A stretch of 64,000 bases of DNA from Paenibacillus helianthi (GCF_001909055.1 NZ_LVWI01000103.1:96283-160282), one strand, 5' to 3'; counted from the stretch's first letter, positions 6,530-15,975 are shown. The notes: a model not told the origin generated them from the letters alone. Numbers and translations are program-made.

Positions 6530-9500
6530 ATGAAGAAAAAATTCGGCTTGAACTTTTTTAAGCCTGTTGAAAGCTATTCCGGGAAGTGGTCCATTCTGGA
6601 GGAAAAGAATAGGGATTGGGAAGATATGTACCGCCAGCGCTGGTCCCATGATAAAGTGGTCCGCACCACGCATGGAGTGAACTGTACGGGTTCCTGCAGC
6701 TGGAAGGTTTTCGTGAAGAACGGCATTATTACCTGGGAGAATCAACAGATTGACTATCCGTCCTGCGGACCTGATATGCCGGAGTTCGAACCCCGGGGCT
6801 GCCCCAGAGGCGCAACCTTTTCCTGGTATGAATATAGTCCGCTTCGGGTGAAATACCCCTATATGAGAGGGAAACTGTGGCGGCTGTGGAAGGCAGCACT
6901 TCAGGAGCATGACAACCCCGTGGATGCTTGGGCAAGTATCGTGGAAGACCCGGAGAAAGCGGATCTCTATAAAAAAGCCCGGGGGAAAGGCGGTCATATC
7001 CGGGTTGCATGGGACGATGCGCTTCGTCTGATATCGGCACAGCTAATCTATACCATACGAAAATATGGGCCTGACCGGATTGCCGGTTTTACTCCGATTC
7101 CGGCGATGTCGATGGTCAGCTATGCTTCGGGTGCGCGGTTCATCTCGCTCATTGGCGGACAAATGCTCAGCTTTTACGACTGGTATGCTGATCTGCCTCC
7201 GGCTTCACCGCAAATTTGGGGCGAGCAGACGGATGTACCTGAATCCTCAGATTGGTATAATGCCGGCTATTTGATCATGTGGGGCTCGAATGTACCGTTA
7301 ACCCGGACACCAGATGCTCACTTCATGACCGAGGTCCGGTATAAAGGAACCAAAGTGGTATCCGTAGCACCGGATTTGGCGGAGAACGTCAAATTTGCTG
7401 ATAACTGGCTCGCACCTAATCCAGGTACCGATGCTGCATTGGCACAGGCAATGACTCATGTGATTTTGAAGGAATTCTATAATGAACGTAAAGAACCTAT
7501 GTTCATGGATTATGCCAAGCAGTTTACGGACATGCCCTTCATCATCCTCCTGGACCCTCATGAGCAATCCTTAAAGGGCGGCCGTTTCCTGCGTGCCAGC
7601 GATCTCGGTGATTCTTCTCCACATGCAGACTGGAAACCTGTAATCTATGATTCGGGTTCCGGGGAGCTGATTGTGCCTAACGGTACGATGGGGCAGCGCT
7701 GGGAGACGGATAAGAAATGGAATCTGATTCTCGAACGGGAGGACGGAACGACGATTGACCCTGCGTTATCTGTCGATGGTCATGCCGAGCAGTGGGTAGA
7801 AATTGTATTCCCTTACTTCGATCAAGCGGGGAATGGTACATTCAGTCGGATGATTCCGGCAATAAAAATACGGCTTGCTGACGGAACGGAACGGTACGGC
7901 GCAACCGTGTATGATCTGATGATGAGTCAATACGGGATCAGCAGGATAGAGAGTCTTCACAGCGCCAAGGATTATGACGATAGCGCTTCGCACTATACCC
8001 CTGCATGGCAGGAGAACATTACAGGTGTGAAATCCAGTGTCGTGGTCCAGATTGCCCGAGAATTTGCCCAGAACGCCATCGATACCGGCGGACGCTCCAT
8101 GATCATCATGGGTGCCGGGATTAATCACTGGTTCAATAGCGACACCATCTACCGCTCCATATTGAACCTTGTGGTCCTTACGGCGTCCCAAGGAGTAAAT
8201 GGCGGCGGCTGGGCGCATTATGTCGGTCAAGAAAAATGCCGCCCGATCGAGGGATGGTCTACCATCGCCTTCGCGAAGGATTGGCAGGGCATATCCCGGC
8301 AGCAGAATGCTACGTCGTTCTTCTATTTTGCGACAGAACAATGGCGTTACGAAGAGAGTGGTACCGATTCGCTCAAGTCACCGACAGCAGGAGAGGTAGC
8401 CTACCAGCACCCCGCTGATTACAATGTACTTGCGGCAAGGCTGGGCTGGCTGCCATCCTTCCCGCAGTTTAATAAAAATAGTCTCTTGTTCGCGGAAGAA
8501 GCTGCTCAGCAGGGGAAGAAATCCAACGCTGAGATTATCAATCATACGCTGGAGGAGATCAAATCACGGACGACCCGTTTTGCCGTGGAAGATCCGGGCG
8601 CACCGGAGAACTTCCCGCGAACCTTGTTTATTTGGCGCTCGAATCTGATATCCAGCTCCGCGAAAGGACAGGAATACTTCATGAAGCATCTGCTCGGCGC
8701 ATCGGATGGCCTGCTTGCCCGGCCGAATGAAGAGCAGAAGCCTGAAGAAATCGTCTGGCGGGAGGATGTAGAAGGCAAGCTGGATCTAATGGTCGCGCTG
8801 GATTTCCGGATGACGACAACGCCGCTGTATGCAGATATCGTTCTTCCGGCAGCAACCTGGTATGAGAAGACGGATTTATCATCTACGGATATGCATCCAT
8901 TTGTTCATCCGTTTAATCCTGCGGTCAATCCGCTGTGGGAATCCCGTTCGGATTGGGATATATACCGCCAGCTCTCGGAAGTTTTCTCGGAAATGGCGAA
9001 ATCAGAGCTGCCGGGTGTCTATAAGGATCTGGTTGCCACACCGCTTGCTCATGATTCCATCAGTGAGATTTCACAGCCGATGGGTTTGGTCAAAGATTGG
9101 GCCAAGGGTGAAGTGGAAGCTATTCCTGGTAAAACAATGCCGAATCTGAGTATTGTGGAACGGGATTATACCAAGATCCATGATAAATACATTTCACTCG
9201 GACCTAATCTGATCACCGGCAAAGCAGGCGCACATGGCATCAGCTTCTCCGTGGCTGAGGAATATGAAGAGCTGAAGCGTCTGAACGGAGTTTTTTATGA
9301 TGATTCGATTAAAGACGGCTTGCCCAAAATTCAAACCGCACGCCAGGTAGCGGACACGATTCTTCATCTGTCATCCGCAACCAATGGCCGGGTGTCCCAG
9401 AAAGCCTACGCACAAGCGGAGAAGGATTCCGGCGTAGTGTTAAGGGATATCTCAGCCGACCGGGCTGCAGAAAAAATTACTTTCCATAGCATCACTGCAC

Positions 9501-10204
9501 AGCCACGGGAAGTGATTCCTACACCGGTATTCAGCGGCTCTAACAAGCAAGGGCGCCGATATTCGCCGTTCACCACCAATATTGAACGTCTTGTCCCGTT
9601 CCGGACATTGACAGGCAGGCAGCATTTCTACATTGATCACGAGATCTTCCAGCAGTTTGGAGAAGCGTTGCCAATCTATAAACCTACCTTGCCGCCCATG
9701 GTATTTGGACCGCGCGACAAAGAAGTGAAGGGCGGGCAGGATGCGCTTGTCCTCCGGTACTTAACGCCGCACGGCAAATGGAATATTCACTCGACCTACC
9801 AGGACAACCAGCATATGCTGACCCTGTTCCGCGGGGGGCCAACGGTGTGGATCAATAACGAGGATGCCGAGCAGCACGGTATAGCCGATAATGATTGGCT
9901 GGAAGTCTATAACCGGAACGGCGTGGTCACTGCCCGCGCCGTAGTCAGCCACCGGATGCCCAGAGGCACCATGTTCATGTATCACGCGCAAGACAAGCAT
10001 ATTCAAGTTCCCGGCTCCGAGATCACAGATACGCGTGGCGGCAGTCATAATGCACCCACCCGAATTCATCTTAAGCCCACCCAGATGGTTGGGGGTTACG
10101 CACAGCTCAGCTATGGTTTCAACTACTATGGTCCAATCGGCAACCAGCGTGATGTATACGTAGCGGTGCGAAAAATGAAGGAGGTTAACTGGCTTGAAGA
10201 TTAA
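6530..10204 (+). CDS. narG: Respiratory nitrate reductase, alpha subunit
   Basis: NarG (1224 residues) is the Mo-bis-MGD catalytic subunit that reduces nitrate to nitrite at the cytoplasmic face of the membrane. Near the N-terminus HGVNCTGSCSWKVF and a later Cys (RGCPRG) supply the His/Cys ligands of the FS0 cluster. YDWYADLPPASPQIWGEQTD contains the Asp molybdenum ligand region. GVNGGGWAHYVGQEK and the C-terminal cofactor-binding domain follow. ATG 6530 follows AAAGGAG. The 3' end overlaps narH by 11 bases. Expression should depend on the NreC boxes upstream; no Fnr site was seen. Confidence 0.98.
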   Translation: MKKKFGLNFFKPVESYSGKWSILEEKNRDWEDMYRQRWSHDKVVRTTHGVNCTGSCSWKVFVKNGIITWENQQIDYPSCGPDMPEFEPRGCPRGATFSWYEYSPLRVKYPYMRGKLWRLWKAALQEHDNPVDAWASIVEDPEKADLYKKARGKGGHIRVAWDDALRLISAQLIYTIRKYGPDRIAGFTPIPAMSMVSYASGARFISLIGGQMLSFYDWYADLPPASPQIWGEQTDVPESSDWYNAGYLIMWGSNVPLTRTPDAHFMTEVRYKGTKVVSVAPDLAENVKFADNWLAPNPGTDAALAQAMTHVILKEFYNERKEPMFMDYAKQFTDMPFIILLDPHEQSLKGGRFLRASDLGDSSPHADWKPVIYDSGSGELIVPNGTMGQRWETDKKWNLILEREDGTTIDPALSVDGHAEQWVEIVFPYFDQAGNGTFSRMIPAIKIRLADGTERYGATVYDLMMSQYGISRIESLHSAKDYDDSASHYTPAWQENITGVKSSVVVQIAREFAQNAIDTGGRSMIIMGAGINHWFNSDTIYRSILNLVVLTASQGVNGGGWAHYVGQEKCRPIEGWSTIAFAKDWQGISRQQNATSFFYFATEQWRYEESGTDSLKSPTAGEVAYQHPADYNVLAARLGWLPSFPQFNKNSLLFAEEAAQQGKKSNAEIINHTLEEIKSRTTRFAVEDPGAPENFPRTLFIWRSNLISSSAKGQEYFMKHLLGASDGLLARPNEEQKPEEIVWREDVEGKLDLMVALDFRMTTTPLYADIVLPAATWYEKTDLSSTDMHPFVHPFNPAVNPLWESRSDWDIYRQLSEVFSEMAKSELPGVYKDLVATPLAHDSISEISQPMGLVKDWAKGEVEAIPGKTMPNLSIVERDYTKIHDKYISLGPNLITGKAGAHGISFSVAEEYEELKRLNGVFYDDSIKDGLPKIQTARQVADTILHLSSATNGRVSQKAYAQAEKDSGVVLRDISADRAAEKITFHSITAQPREVIPTPVFSGSNKQGRRYSPFTTNIERLVPFRTLTGRQHFYIDHEIFQQFGEALPIYKPTLPPMVFGPRDKEVKGGQDALVLRYLTPHGKWNIHSTYQDNQHMLTLFRGGPTVWINNEDAEQHGIADNDWLEVYNRNGVVTARAVVSHRMPRGTMFMYHAQDKHIQVPGSEITDTRGGSHNAPTRIHLKPTQMVGGYAQLSYGFNYYGPIGNQRDVYVAVRKMKEVNWLED

Positions 10205-11771
10205 AGCGCAAGTTGCAATGGTGATGAATCTGGATAAGTGCATAGGCTGTCATACCTGCAGCGTGACCTGCAAAACGACCTGGACAAACCGCAAAGGTGC
10301 GGAATACATGTGGTTTAATAATGTTGAAACGAAGCCGGGCATCGGATATCCGAAACGCTGGGAAGACCAGGAACTCTACAAGGGGGGCTGGCAGCTCCGC
10401 AAAGGCAAGCTTGAGCTGAAATCCGGCAACAAGTTGTCCAAGATTGCGCTCGGGAAGATTTTTTATAACCCGGACATGCCGGAAATGAAAGATTATTATG
10501 AACCCTGGACTTACAATTATGAGCATCTGACGGAAGCGGGGGAACAGAAGCATTCACCTGTGGCACGCGCACATTCAGCAGTAACAGGCGAGAAGATGGA
10601 CCTGGAGTGGGGGCCGAACTGGGAGGATGATCTGGCCGGCGCACACGTGACCGGACCCCTTGATCCCAATATCCAGAAGATTGAAGAGGAGATCAAATTC
10701 AACTTTGAACAGTCGTTTATGATCTATCTGCCGCGCCTCTGTGAACATTGCCTCAACCCCAGCTGTGTCGCCTCTTGTCCATCGGGTGCGATGTATAAAC
10801 GGGAGGAGGACGGCATTGTTCTGGTGGATCAGGAGGCCTGCCGGGGCTGGAGATATTGCATGACAGGCTGCCCTTATAAAAAAGTATATTTCAACTGGCA
10901 AACCAACAAAGCGGAAAAATGCACCTTCTGCTTCCCGCGTGTGGAGGCCGGCTTGCCAACGGTATGCTCAGAGACCTGTACCGGGCGTATCCGTTATCTT
11001 GGCGTACTGCTCTACGACGCAGACAAGGTGCTGGAGGCTGCTTCGACACCGGATGAGAAAGATCTGTACAAAGCTCAATGTGATTTGTTTATGAACCCTC
11101 ATGATCCTGAAGTTATTGCCCAGGCCAGAAAAGACGGGATCTCAGAAGATTGGCTGGAAGCCGCCCAGAATTCGCCGGTCTACAAGCTCGCCATTGAGCA
11201 CAAGCTCGCGTTCCCGCTGCACCCGGAATACCGGACCCTGCCGATGGTATGGTATGTACCTCCGCTCAGCCCGATTATGAACTACTTTGAAGGGAAGGAT
11301 TCTCTAAAGAATCCGGACATGATCTTTCCGGCGATCGAGGAAATGCGGACACCGATTCAGTATTTGGCCAATATGCTGACTGCTGGTGACACGCAGACTG
11401 TAAAAGAAGCTCTGCAGCGGATGGCTATGATGCGCTCCTATATGCGAGCCAAGTCAGCCAATCTACCCTTCGATCCGAGCCGTCTTGAGCGTGTAGGCCT
11501 GACCGCACAGCAGACGGAACAGATGTACCGTCTTTTGGCTATTGCCAAATATGAGGACCGCTTCGTGATTCCGACTTCGCATAAGGAACAAACCATGAAT
11601 CCTTACCGTGCCCAAGGTTCAGCAGGGTACGGTAACCGGATGGGAGATATGGGTTCCGGGTTCGGGTCGGGATGTGATGGCTGCGGACCGGCAGATGGGG
11701 CCGGTTCAGAGACGAAGACCGCGAAGGAAATCTACGAAGAGAACTTCTACGGAGGGATTTGGCGTGATTGA
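10194..11771 (+). CDS. narH: Respiratory nitrate reductase, beta subunit
   Basis: NarH (525 residues) carries four iron-sulfur clusters that wire NarI heme to NarG. The Cys groups are visible: CIGCHTCSVTCK, CEHCLNPSCVASCP, CRGWRYCMTGCP (Trp in place of one Cys marks the [3Fe-4S] cluster) and CTFCFPRVEAGLPTVCSETC. Translation starts at TTG 10194 inside narG, preceded by AAGGAGG, so the two are translationally coupled. The last 57 residues include a Gly-rich stretch with GCDGCG before the usual YGGIWRD end. Confidence 0.98.
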   Translation: MKIKAQVAMVMNLDKCIGCHTCSVTCKTTWTNRKGAEYMWFNNVETKPGIGYPKRWEDQELYKGGWQLRKGKLELKSGNKLSKIALGKIFYNPDMPEMKDYYEPWTYNYEHLTEAGEQKHSPVARAHSAVTGEKMDLEWGPNWEDDLAGAHVTGPLDPNIQKIEEEIKFNFEQSFMIYLPRLCEHCLNPSCVASCPSGAMYKREEDGIVLVDQEACRGWRYCMTGCPYKKVYFNWQTNKAEKCTFCFPRVEAGLPTVCSETCTGRIRYLGVLLYDADKVLEAASTPDEKDLYKAQCDLFMNPHDPEVIAQARKDGISEDWLEAAQNSPVYKLAIEHKLAFPLHPEYRTLPMVWYVPPLSPIMNYFEGKDSLKNPDMIFPAIEEMRTPIQYLANMLTAGDTQTVKEALQRMAMMRSYMRAKSANLPFDPSRLERVGLTAQQTEQMYRLLAIAKYEDRFVIPTSHKEQTMNPYRAQGSAGYGNRMGDMGSGFGSGCDGCGPADGAGSETKTAKEIYEENFYGGIWRD

Positions 11772-12330
11772 CTTAACGAAGCTGTGTACATTCAAGCCTT
11801 CTTTCGGGTACTATGCCCTGCAGCTGATGTATCCGGAAAAGCAGGATTTTCAACAGTCTTTTCAGGATGAGGCGTTCGAAGTGGGGCATCCGGCTTACAA
11901 TCATGTGCAAAGGTATGGGGCGCTCATGCAGTGCTACAGTTTGGATGAAATCCAGGAACGGTATGCAGCAACATTTGATTTTCAGCGGGACTGTGCACTT
12001 TATATGACCTATTTTAAGTTTGAGGATGCCAAGGAGCGCGGTCAAATCCTAGCGAAACTGAAAATGCTCTATGAAATGTACGGCCTTGAAATGCCGGAAG
12101 GGGAGCTGCCGGATTATTTGCCGCTCATGTGTGAATTTCTATATGCAGCTGAATGGCGTAACGATCCCCGGGCACCCGAGAATTTCCGGATGCTGATTGC
12201 GGTTCTTGAGGATGGAACGTACCACTTGCTCCAGGCGCTGGACAAAAATGAAAGTCCGTATTTTCATCTGGTGAAGGGCCTTCGGGAAACACTCAAAGCT
12301 TGCATCGAACAGGAGGCTTTCAGTCAATGA
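11764..12330 (+). CDS. narJ: Nitrate reductase assembly chaperone
   Basis: NarJ (188 residues) is a helical TorD-like chaperone that holds apo-NarGH until the molybdenum cofactor is inserted. The start is GTG 11764, eight bases inside the end of narH, with GGAGGG before it; the longer frame from 11608 lies wholly within narH coding sequence. SFGYYALQLMYPEK and LPDYLPLMCEFL fit the family. It overlaps narI by four bases (ATGA). Confidence 0.93.
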   Translation: MIDLTKLCTFKPSFGYYALQLMYPEKQDFQQSFQDEAFEVGHPAYNHVQRYGALMQCYSLDEIQERYAATFDFQRDCALYMTYFKFEDAKERGQILAKLKMLYEMYGLEMPEGELPDYLPLMCEFLYAAEWRNDPRAPENFRMLIAVLEDGTYHLLQALDKNESPYFHLVKGLRETLKACIEQEAFSQ

Positions 12331-13013
12331 ATATGTTCGATCAATTCTTATGGGTCATAATTCCTTACATTTGTTTAGTTATTTTTATCGTCGGGCATAT
12401 TTACCGTTACCGGAGAGACCAGTTCAACTGGACGGCCAAATCCAGTGAGTTCATCGAGAAGAAACAGTTGAAATATGGGAGTATTCTCTTTCATCTTGGA
12501 ATAATTCCGGTTATATTCGGGCATATCGGCGGCCTAGTTGTTCCGAAATCATGGATGGAGGCTGTGGGTGTAAGTGAACACACGTATCACATTGGGGCTG
12601 TATATATCGGTGGGATTTTTGGAATAGCCACCCTTGCCGGGATGCTGATTCTTACCTCGCGCCGATTTACGCTCAAGAATGTCCGGCGGCTTAGCAGCGC
12701 ATCTGATTTGATTGTAAATTCTCTGCTCTTGTTCATTGTATTTATGGGCATGTACTCCACCCTTGTTACCAATGCCGTACAGCCTGAATTTGATTACCGG
12801 GAGACCATTTCCGTATGGTTCCGCGGCTTGTTCATGTTCAGACCCGATCCTTCGTTAATGACAACGGTGCCGCTTTCTTTTAAAATTCACGTCTTGTCGG
12901 GTTTCGCCATCTTCGCATTTTGGCCCTTTACCCGGCTTGTTCATGTATGGAGTGTTCCGTTGAATTATGTAGGCAGAAGTTATATTCTATACAGAAGACA
13001 TAAATCGAATTAA
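12327..13013 (+). CDS. narI: Respiratory nitrate reductase, gamma subunit (cytochrome b)
   Basis: NarI (228 residues) is the five-helix di-heme b membrane anchor that takes electrons from menaquinol. Candidate heme His residues occur in FHLGIIPVIFGHIGG and later in FKIHVLSGF and TRLVHVWS. The start at 12327 overlaps the narJ stop (ATGA), with AGGAGGC upstream. It ends the structural nar genes; nreA follows about 50 bases on with no terminator, so nreABC may be read from the same transcript. Confidence 0.96.
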   Translation: MNMFDQFLWVIIPYICLVIFIVGHIYRYRRDQFNWTAKSSEFIEKKQLKYGSILFHLGIIPVIFGHIGGLVVPKSWMEAVGVSEHTYHIGAVYIGGIFGIATLAGMLILTSRRFTLKNVRRLSSASDLIVNSLLLFIVFMGMYSTLVTNAVQPEFDYRETISVWFRGLFMFRPDPSLMTTVPLSFKIHVLSGFAIFAFWPFTRLVHVWSVPLNYVGRSYILYRRHKSN

Positions 13014-13062
13014 TGGAAAGTAAGTGAGCACTTCTTTCCCTGTTCAAATAGGAGAGAAAACG

Positions 13063-13521
13063 ATGAAAAACAAGGTCGATTATCAGCTGGAACTAGACCA
13101 AATCCGTGAAGCACTAGGGTATGACTTCATGTCATTGGCACTTGCCGACCCTGCAGAATATGACTATGTCATCCGATGGAAATACGCCTCCGGCAATCTG
13201 AATTCCCGGTATAAACGGATTGTTCTTCAGTCGGGAAGAGGGGTGGCGGGAATAGTATTCAAGACCGGAAAGTCGTTTTTGCTCTCTTCAGTAAAAGAAC
13301 AGGTACAGCAAGAAATGCTGTTTAATTATCCGATAGTTAAATCTGAGGAACTGCAAAGCATCGGGGCAGTACCGCTTTGGAATGATGCCCGCGTCGCTGG
13401 TGTGCTTCTCGGCGGTTTCCGGGGAATTCAGCAGGTGAATGAAATGATGTTGAAGGATCTGGAGAATACGTCACGCAAGGGTATTGGAGACTTGAACGGG
13501 AAGGAATTGTTGCTGAGTTGA
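13063..13521 (+). CDS. nreA: Nitrate-sensing GAF protein NreA
   Basis: This 152-residue single-domain GAF protein binds nitrate in staphylococci and, when empty, holds the kinase NreB inactive. Visible features are LGYDFMSLALADP, the strand VLQSGRGVAGIVFKTG and AVPLWNDARVAGVLLGGF, as in other NreA proteins. ATG 13063 has AGGAGAG before it; GTG 13024 is possible but has no ribosome site. Its stop overlaps the nreB start (TGATG), so NreA and NreB are made together. Confidence 0.88.
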   Translation: MKNKVDYQLELDQIREALGYDFMSLALADPAEYDYVIRWKYASGNLNSRYKRIVLQSGRGVAGIVFKTGKSFLLSSVKEQVQQEMLFNYPIVKSEELQSIGAVPLWNDARVAGVLLGGFRGIQQVNEMMLKDLENTSRKGIGDLNGKELLLS

Positions 13522-14588
13522 TGCTGCCAACCGGGATGGATTCACTAAATATTCTGATGCTGAAGCTGTTCGAGAACAGCAGGGAGGCTATCTTCTTTTT
13601 TGACAGGGAAGGAAAGACGCTGGCAATGAATCCGGCGGCCTCCAGTATTGTGGACAATGACTTTCTGAACCAGCTGGAGCAAGGGAATTCCCTTGCCCTC
13701 TGCGGTACATGCAGGGGTTATACCAGTGACCAGGAGCTCCGCACCTGTCTCAACTGCTTTTTTCATACGCCGGAATCTGAGGATTTCACCTCTTACCAGG
13801 TCTACCTTGAGACAAAATATAAAGGGATTGTCCCCTACACAGCAAGCTTTCATACCATAGATTCCAAGAATGGAATTCGGGTGTTAATGCTCCGGGATCT
13901 AACCAGACAATTCAAGACCCAAGAGAAATTTTATCAGAATAAAATGATGAAGCATGTGATTGAAGCCCAAGAGAATGAGCGCAAACGGATTTCCCGTGAG
14001 CTGCATGACAGCGTCGCACAGGAGCTTATGAGCGCTGTAGTGGATTTGCGGGTGCTTAAGTATATGACCGCAGATGACAACATTCTTAAGAAGGTGAAGC
14101 AGACAGAAGTATCCATGACGCGGCTCTTGAACGATATCCGCAATCTCTCCGTGGAGCTTCGCCCGGCTGCTCTCGATGATTTCGGACTTGAAGCAGCCTT
14201 TCGCTCACACTTTAAACGGCTGGAGCAAATCTACGGGCTCATTATAGAATTTGAATCCGATCTCTCAGAGAACCGCTATGACAGTGAAATAGAAACGGTG
14301 ATGTACCGGGTCTGTCAGGAAGCTGTGCTCAATGCTCTTAAGTATGCACAGGTAGACTTGGTCCAAGTAAAACTTACCGAGCGGGACGGAATGCTGAAAC
14401 TCACGATCGAAGATGAAGGTATCGGATTTAGCCCAGGGGATGAGCCGAGTGGCACCGGACTGGGATTATACGGCATGCAGGAGCGGGCAGAATTAGTAGG
14501 AGGCAGCTTCAGCATAAGGACGGAGACGGGAATGGGAACCTCGATTTTCATTCAAGTTCCTGTCGGAGATGGTAGTGGAAAGGAATGA
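13521..14588 (+). CDS. nreB: Oxygen-sensing histidine kinase NreB
   Basis: This is a soluble kinase of 355 residues. An N-terminal PAS domain contains C61-x2-C64-x11-C76-x2-C79, exactly the spacing of the O2-labile [4Fe-4S] site of staphylococcal NreB. A HisKA_3 segment follows (RKRISRELHDSVAQEL, phospho-His about residue 162), then an HATPase_c domain (EAVLNALKYAQV, DEGIGFSPG, GTGLGLYGMQERAE). Without oxygen the cluster is intact and the kinase active. A TTG one codon earlier (13518) is an alternative start. There is no membrane segment, so it acts in the cytoplasm. Confidence 0.94.
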   Translation: MLPTGMDSLNILMLKLFENSREAIFFFDREGKTLAMNPAASSIVDNDFLNQLEQGNSLALCGTCRGYTSDQELRTCLNCFFHTPESEDFTSYQVYLETKYKGIVPYTASFHTIDSKNGIRVLMLRDLTRQFKTQEKFYQNKMMKHVIEAQENERKRISRELHDSVAQELMSAVVDLRVLKYMTADDNILKKVKQTEVSMTRLLNDIRNLSVELRPAALDDFGLEAAFRSHFKRLEQIYGLIIEFESDLSENRYDSEIETVMYRVCQEAVLNALKYAQVDLVQVKLTERDGMLKLTIEDEGIGFSPGDEPSGTGLGLYGMQERAELVGGSFSIRTETGMGTSIFIQVPVGDGSGKE

Positions 14589-14595
14589 TCACCGG

Positions 14596-15243
14596 ATGAA
14601 GATCGTTATCGCAGACGACCATGCCATTGTGCGCAGCGGTTTTGCCATGATTCTGAATTTCCAGGATGACATCGAAGTCATTGGTGCTGCTGCCGACGGG
14701 ATTGAAGCCTATGCGTTGGTAGCAAAATGCAGGCCGGATATCCTGATCATGGATCTTAGCATGCCCCCAGGAGAGAGCGGACTAATTGCAACAGGCAAAA
14801 TCAAGGAGGATTACCCCGATACCAAAATATTGATTCTGACCATGCATGATGATGAAGAATATCTGTTCCATGTCCTGAAGAACGGAGCGTCAGGTTATGT
14901 GCTGAAAAGTGCGCCGGATGAGGAGCTTTTACTGGCTATTCGCACCATCCATCAGGGAGGAACCTATATTCACCCCAAATTGGCTACCTCCCTGGTCCGT
15001 GAATTTATTAAAAAGGACAAAACAGCCGCTTCAGAAGACCCGTTTGAATTGCTGTCCAAGCGGGAGCTGGAGATTTTGCCGCTGATCGCCAAAGGCTACG
15101 GAAATAAAGAGATCGCTGAAAGGCTGTTTATCTCCGTGAAGACAGTTGAAGCCCATAAATCAAAGATCATGGAAAAATTACACCTGAAGAGCCGGCCCGA
15201 GCTGGTCGAATATGCCTTGAAAAAAAAGCTGCTGGATTTCTAA
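14596..15243 (+). CDS. nreC: NarL/FixJ-type response regulator NreC
   Basis: This 215-residue regulator has a receiver domain (IADDHAIVRSGF, phospho-acceptor D53 in ILIMDLSMP) and a LuxR-type HTH (LSKRELEILPLIAKGYGNKEIAERL in total, quoted here as SKRELEILPLIAKG and GNKEIAERLF, then SVKTVEAHKSKI). It is the output of NreB. ATG 14596 gives the normal family start MKIVIADDHA, with GGAAAGGA upstream. Its expected targets are the GC-rich paired palindromes found before narG, narK and the hemerythrin gene in this window. Confidence 0.94.
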   Translation: MKIVIADDHAIVRSGFAMILNFQDDIEVIGAAADGIEAYALVAKCRPDILIMDLSMPPGESGLIATGKIKEDYPDTKILILTMHDDEEYLFHVLKNGASGYVLKSAPDEELLLAIRTIHQGGTYIHPKLATSLVREFIKKDKTAASEDPFELLSKRELEILPLIAKGYGNKEIAERLFISVKTVEAHKSKIMEKLHLKSRPELVEYALKKKLLDF

Positions 15244-15263
15244 GCACGGATTGGAGGATATAT

Positions 15264-15794
15264 ATGCCAAATTCCGCCGGTTTGTCCGCTACTTCTCCCG
15301 CTATGCGCATTCTAGAGAACGAGCACCGCTATTTGTCCTTTCTGATGCAAGAATGGCATACGATTGTTCTTTCTTTTGAACAAGACGACCTCCCGGGCGA
15401 GGAGGAAGCCAGGCACAGGATCAGGGAGCTGCGGAGGCTCATTATGGAGTTTCAGATTCCGCTTGCCAAGCATACACAAAAAGAAGAAGAACATTTTTTC
15501 CCGCTGCTCGGAAGCTACATAGGTTTTGAACAAGGGCCGCTGGTTGGTATTCAGGAAGAGCATGTGGAGATCGATGGATATTTGGGTCATTTCCTTCACC
15601 ATACGGCAGGCGATTTGGAACTGGTGCCGCTGGCAAAGATGATATCCGCCGTGAAGGATGCCGGAGAGGCTTTTGAAATATTAACCGTTCATTTGGTCAA
15701 AGAAGAAGCGGTCATTTTTCCAATGGCTGAAACTCAGCTGAGCGAGCCGGATCATAAACGGCTTTTCTCTAGAATGAATACGCTCATTACATGA
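15264..15794 (+). CDS. Hemerythrin HHE domain protein
   Basis: This second hemerythrin-like protein has 176 residues. Probable diiron ligands lie in ENEHRYLSFLMQEWH, KHTQKEEEHFFPLL, EEHVEIDGYLGHFLHH and HLVKEEAVIFPMAE. It starts 20 bases after nreC with GGAGG upstream and no promoter, so it is the last gene of the nar-nre transcript. A role in O2 or NO buffering or in iron-sulfur repair during nitrate respiration is inferred from position. It is not a close copy of the hemerythrin at 5787-6212. Confidence 0.85.
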   Translation: MPNSAGLSATSPAMRILENEHRYLSFLMQEWHTIVLSFEQDDLPGEEEARHRIRELRRLIMEFQIPLAKHTQKEEEHFFPLLGSYIGFEQGPLVGIQEEHVEIDGYLGHFLHHTAGDLELVPLAKMISAVKDAGEAFEILTVHLVKEEAVIFPMAETQLSEPDHKRLFSRMNTLIT

Positions 15795-15806
15795 AATCTG
15801 CATACG

Positions 15807-15850
15807 GCTTCACTGTCCCCATTGGGATGGTGGAGCTGTTTTTTTATTTT
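15807..15850 (+). terminator. Terminator of the nar-nre operon
   Basis: A hairpin with GCTTCACTGTCCC on the left and GGGATGGTGGAGC on the right (imperfect, some wobble) is followed by TGTTTTTTTATTTT. Confidence 0.75.
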
Positions 15851-15916
15851 CAGGGAATACCCTCTCAGGGACAGGGGACTCCCCTATATCAGTGGCAGAG
15901 TCACGGCAGATACAAT
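15851..15916 (+). promoter_or_regulatory. narK promoter with paired NreC-type boxes
   Basis: Boxes CAGGG-AATA-CCCTC (15851-15864, 8 of 10) and AGGGG-ACTC-CCCTA (15873-15886, 8 of 10) start 22 bp apart. The proximal centre is 31.5 bp before a -10 TACAAT (15911-15916), the same distance as at narG. No -35 is seen. The inferred start of transcription near 15923 argues against translation from GTG 15928. Confidence 0.75.
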
Positions 15917-15975
15917 AAGGACAGGAAGTGAGTTCATACACGCAGCAGATAAAAATGGCGGAAAAGGTGAGTGGA

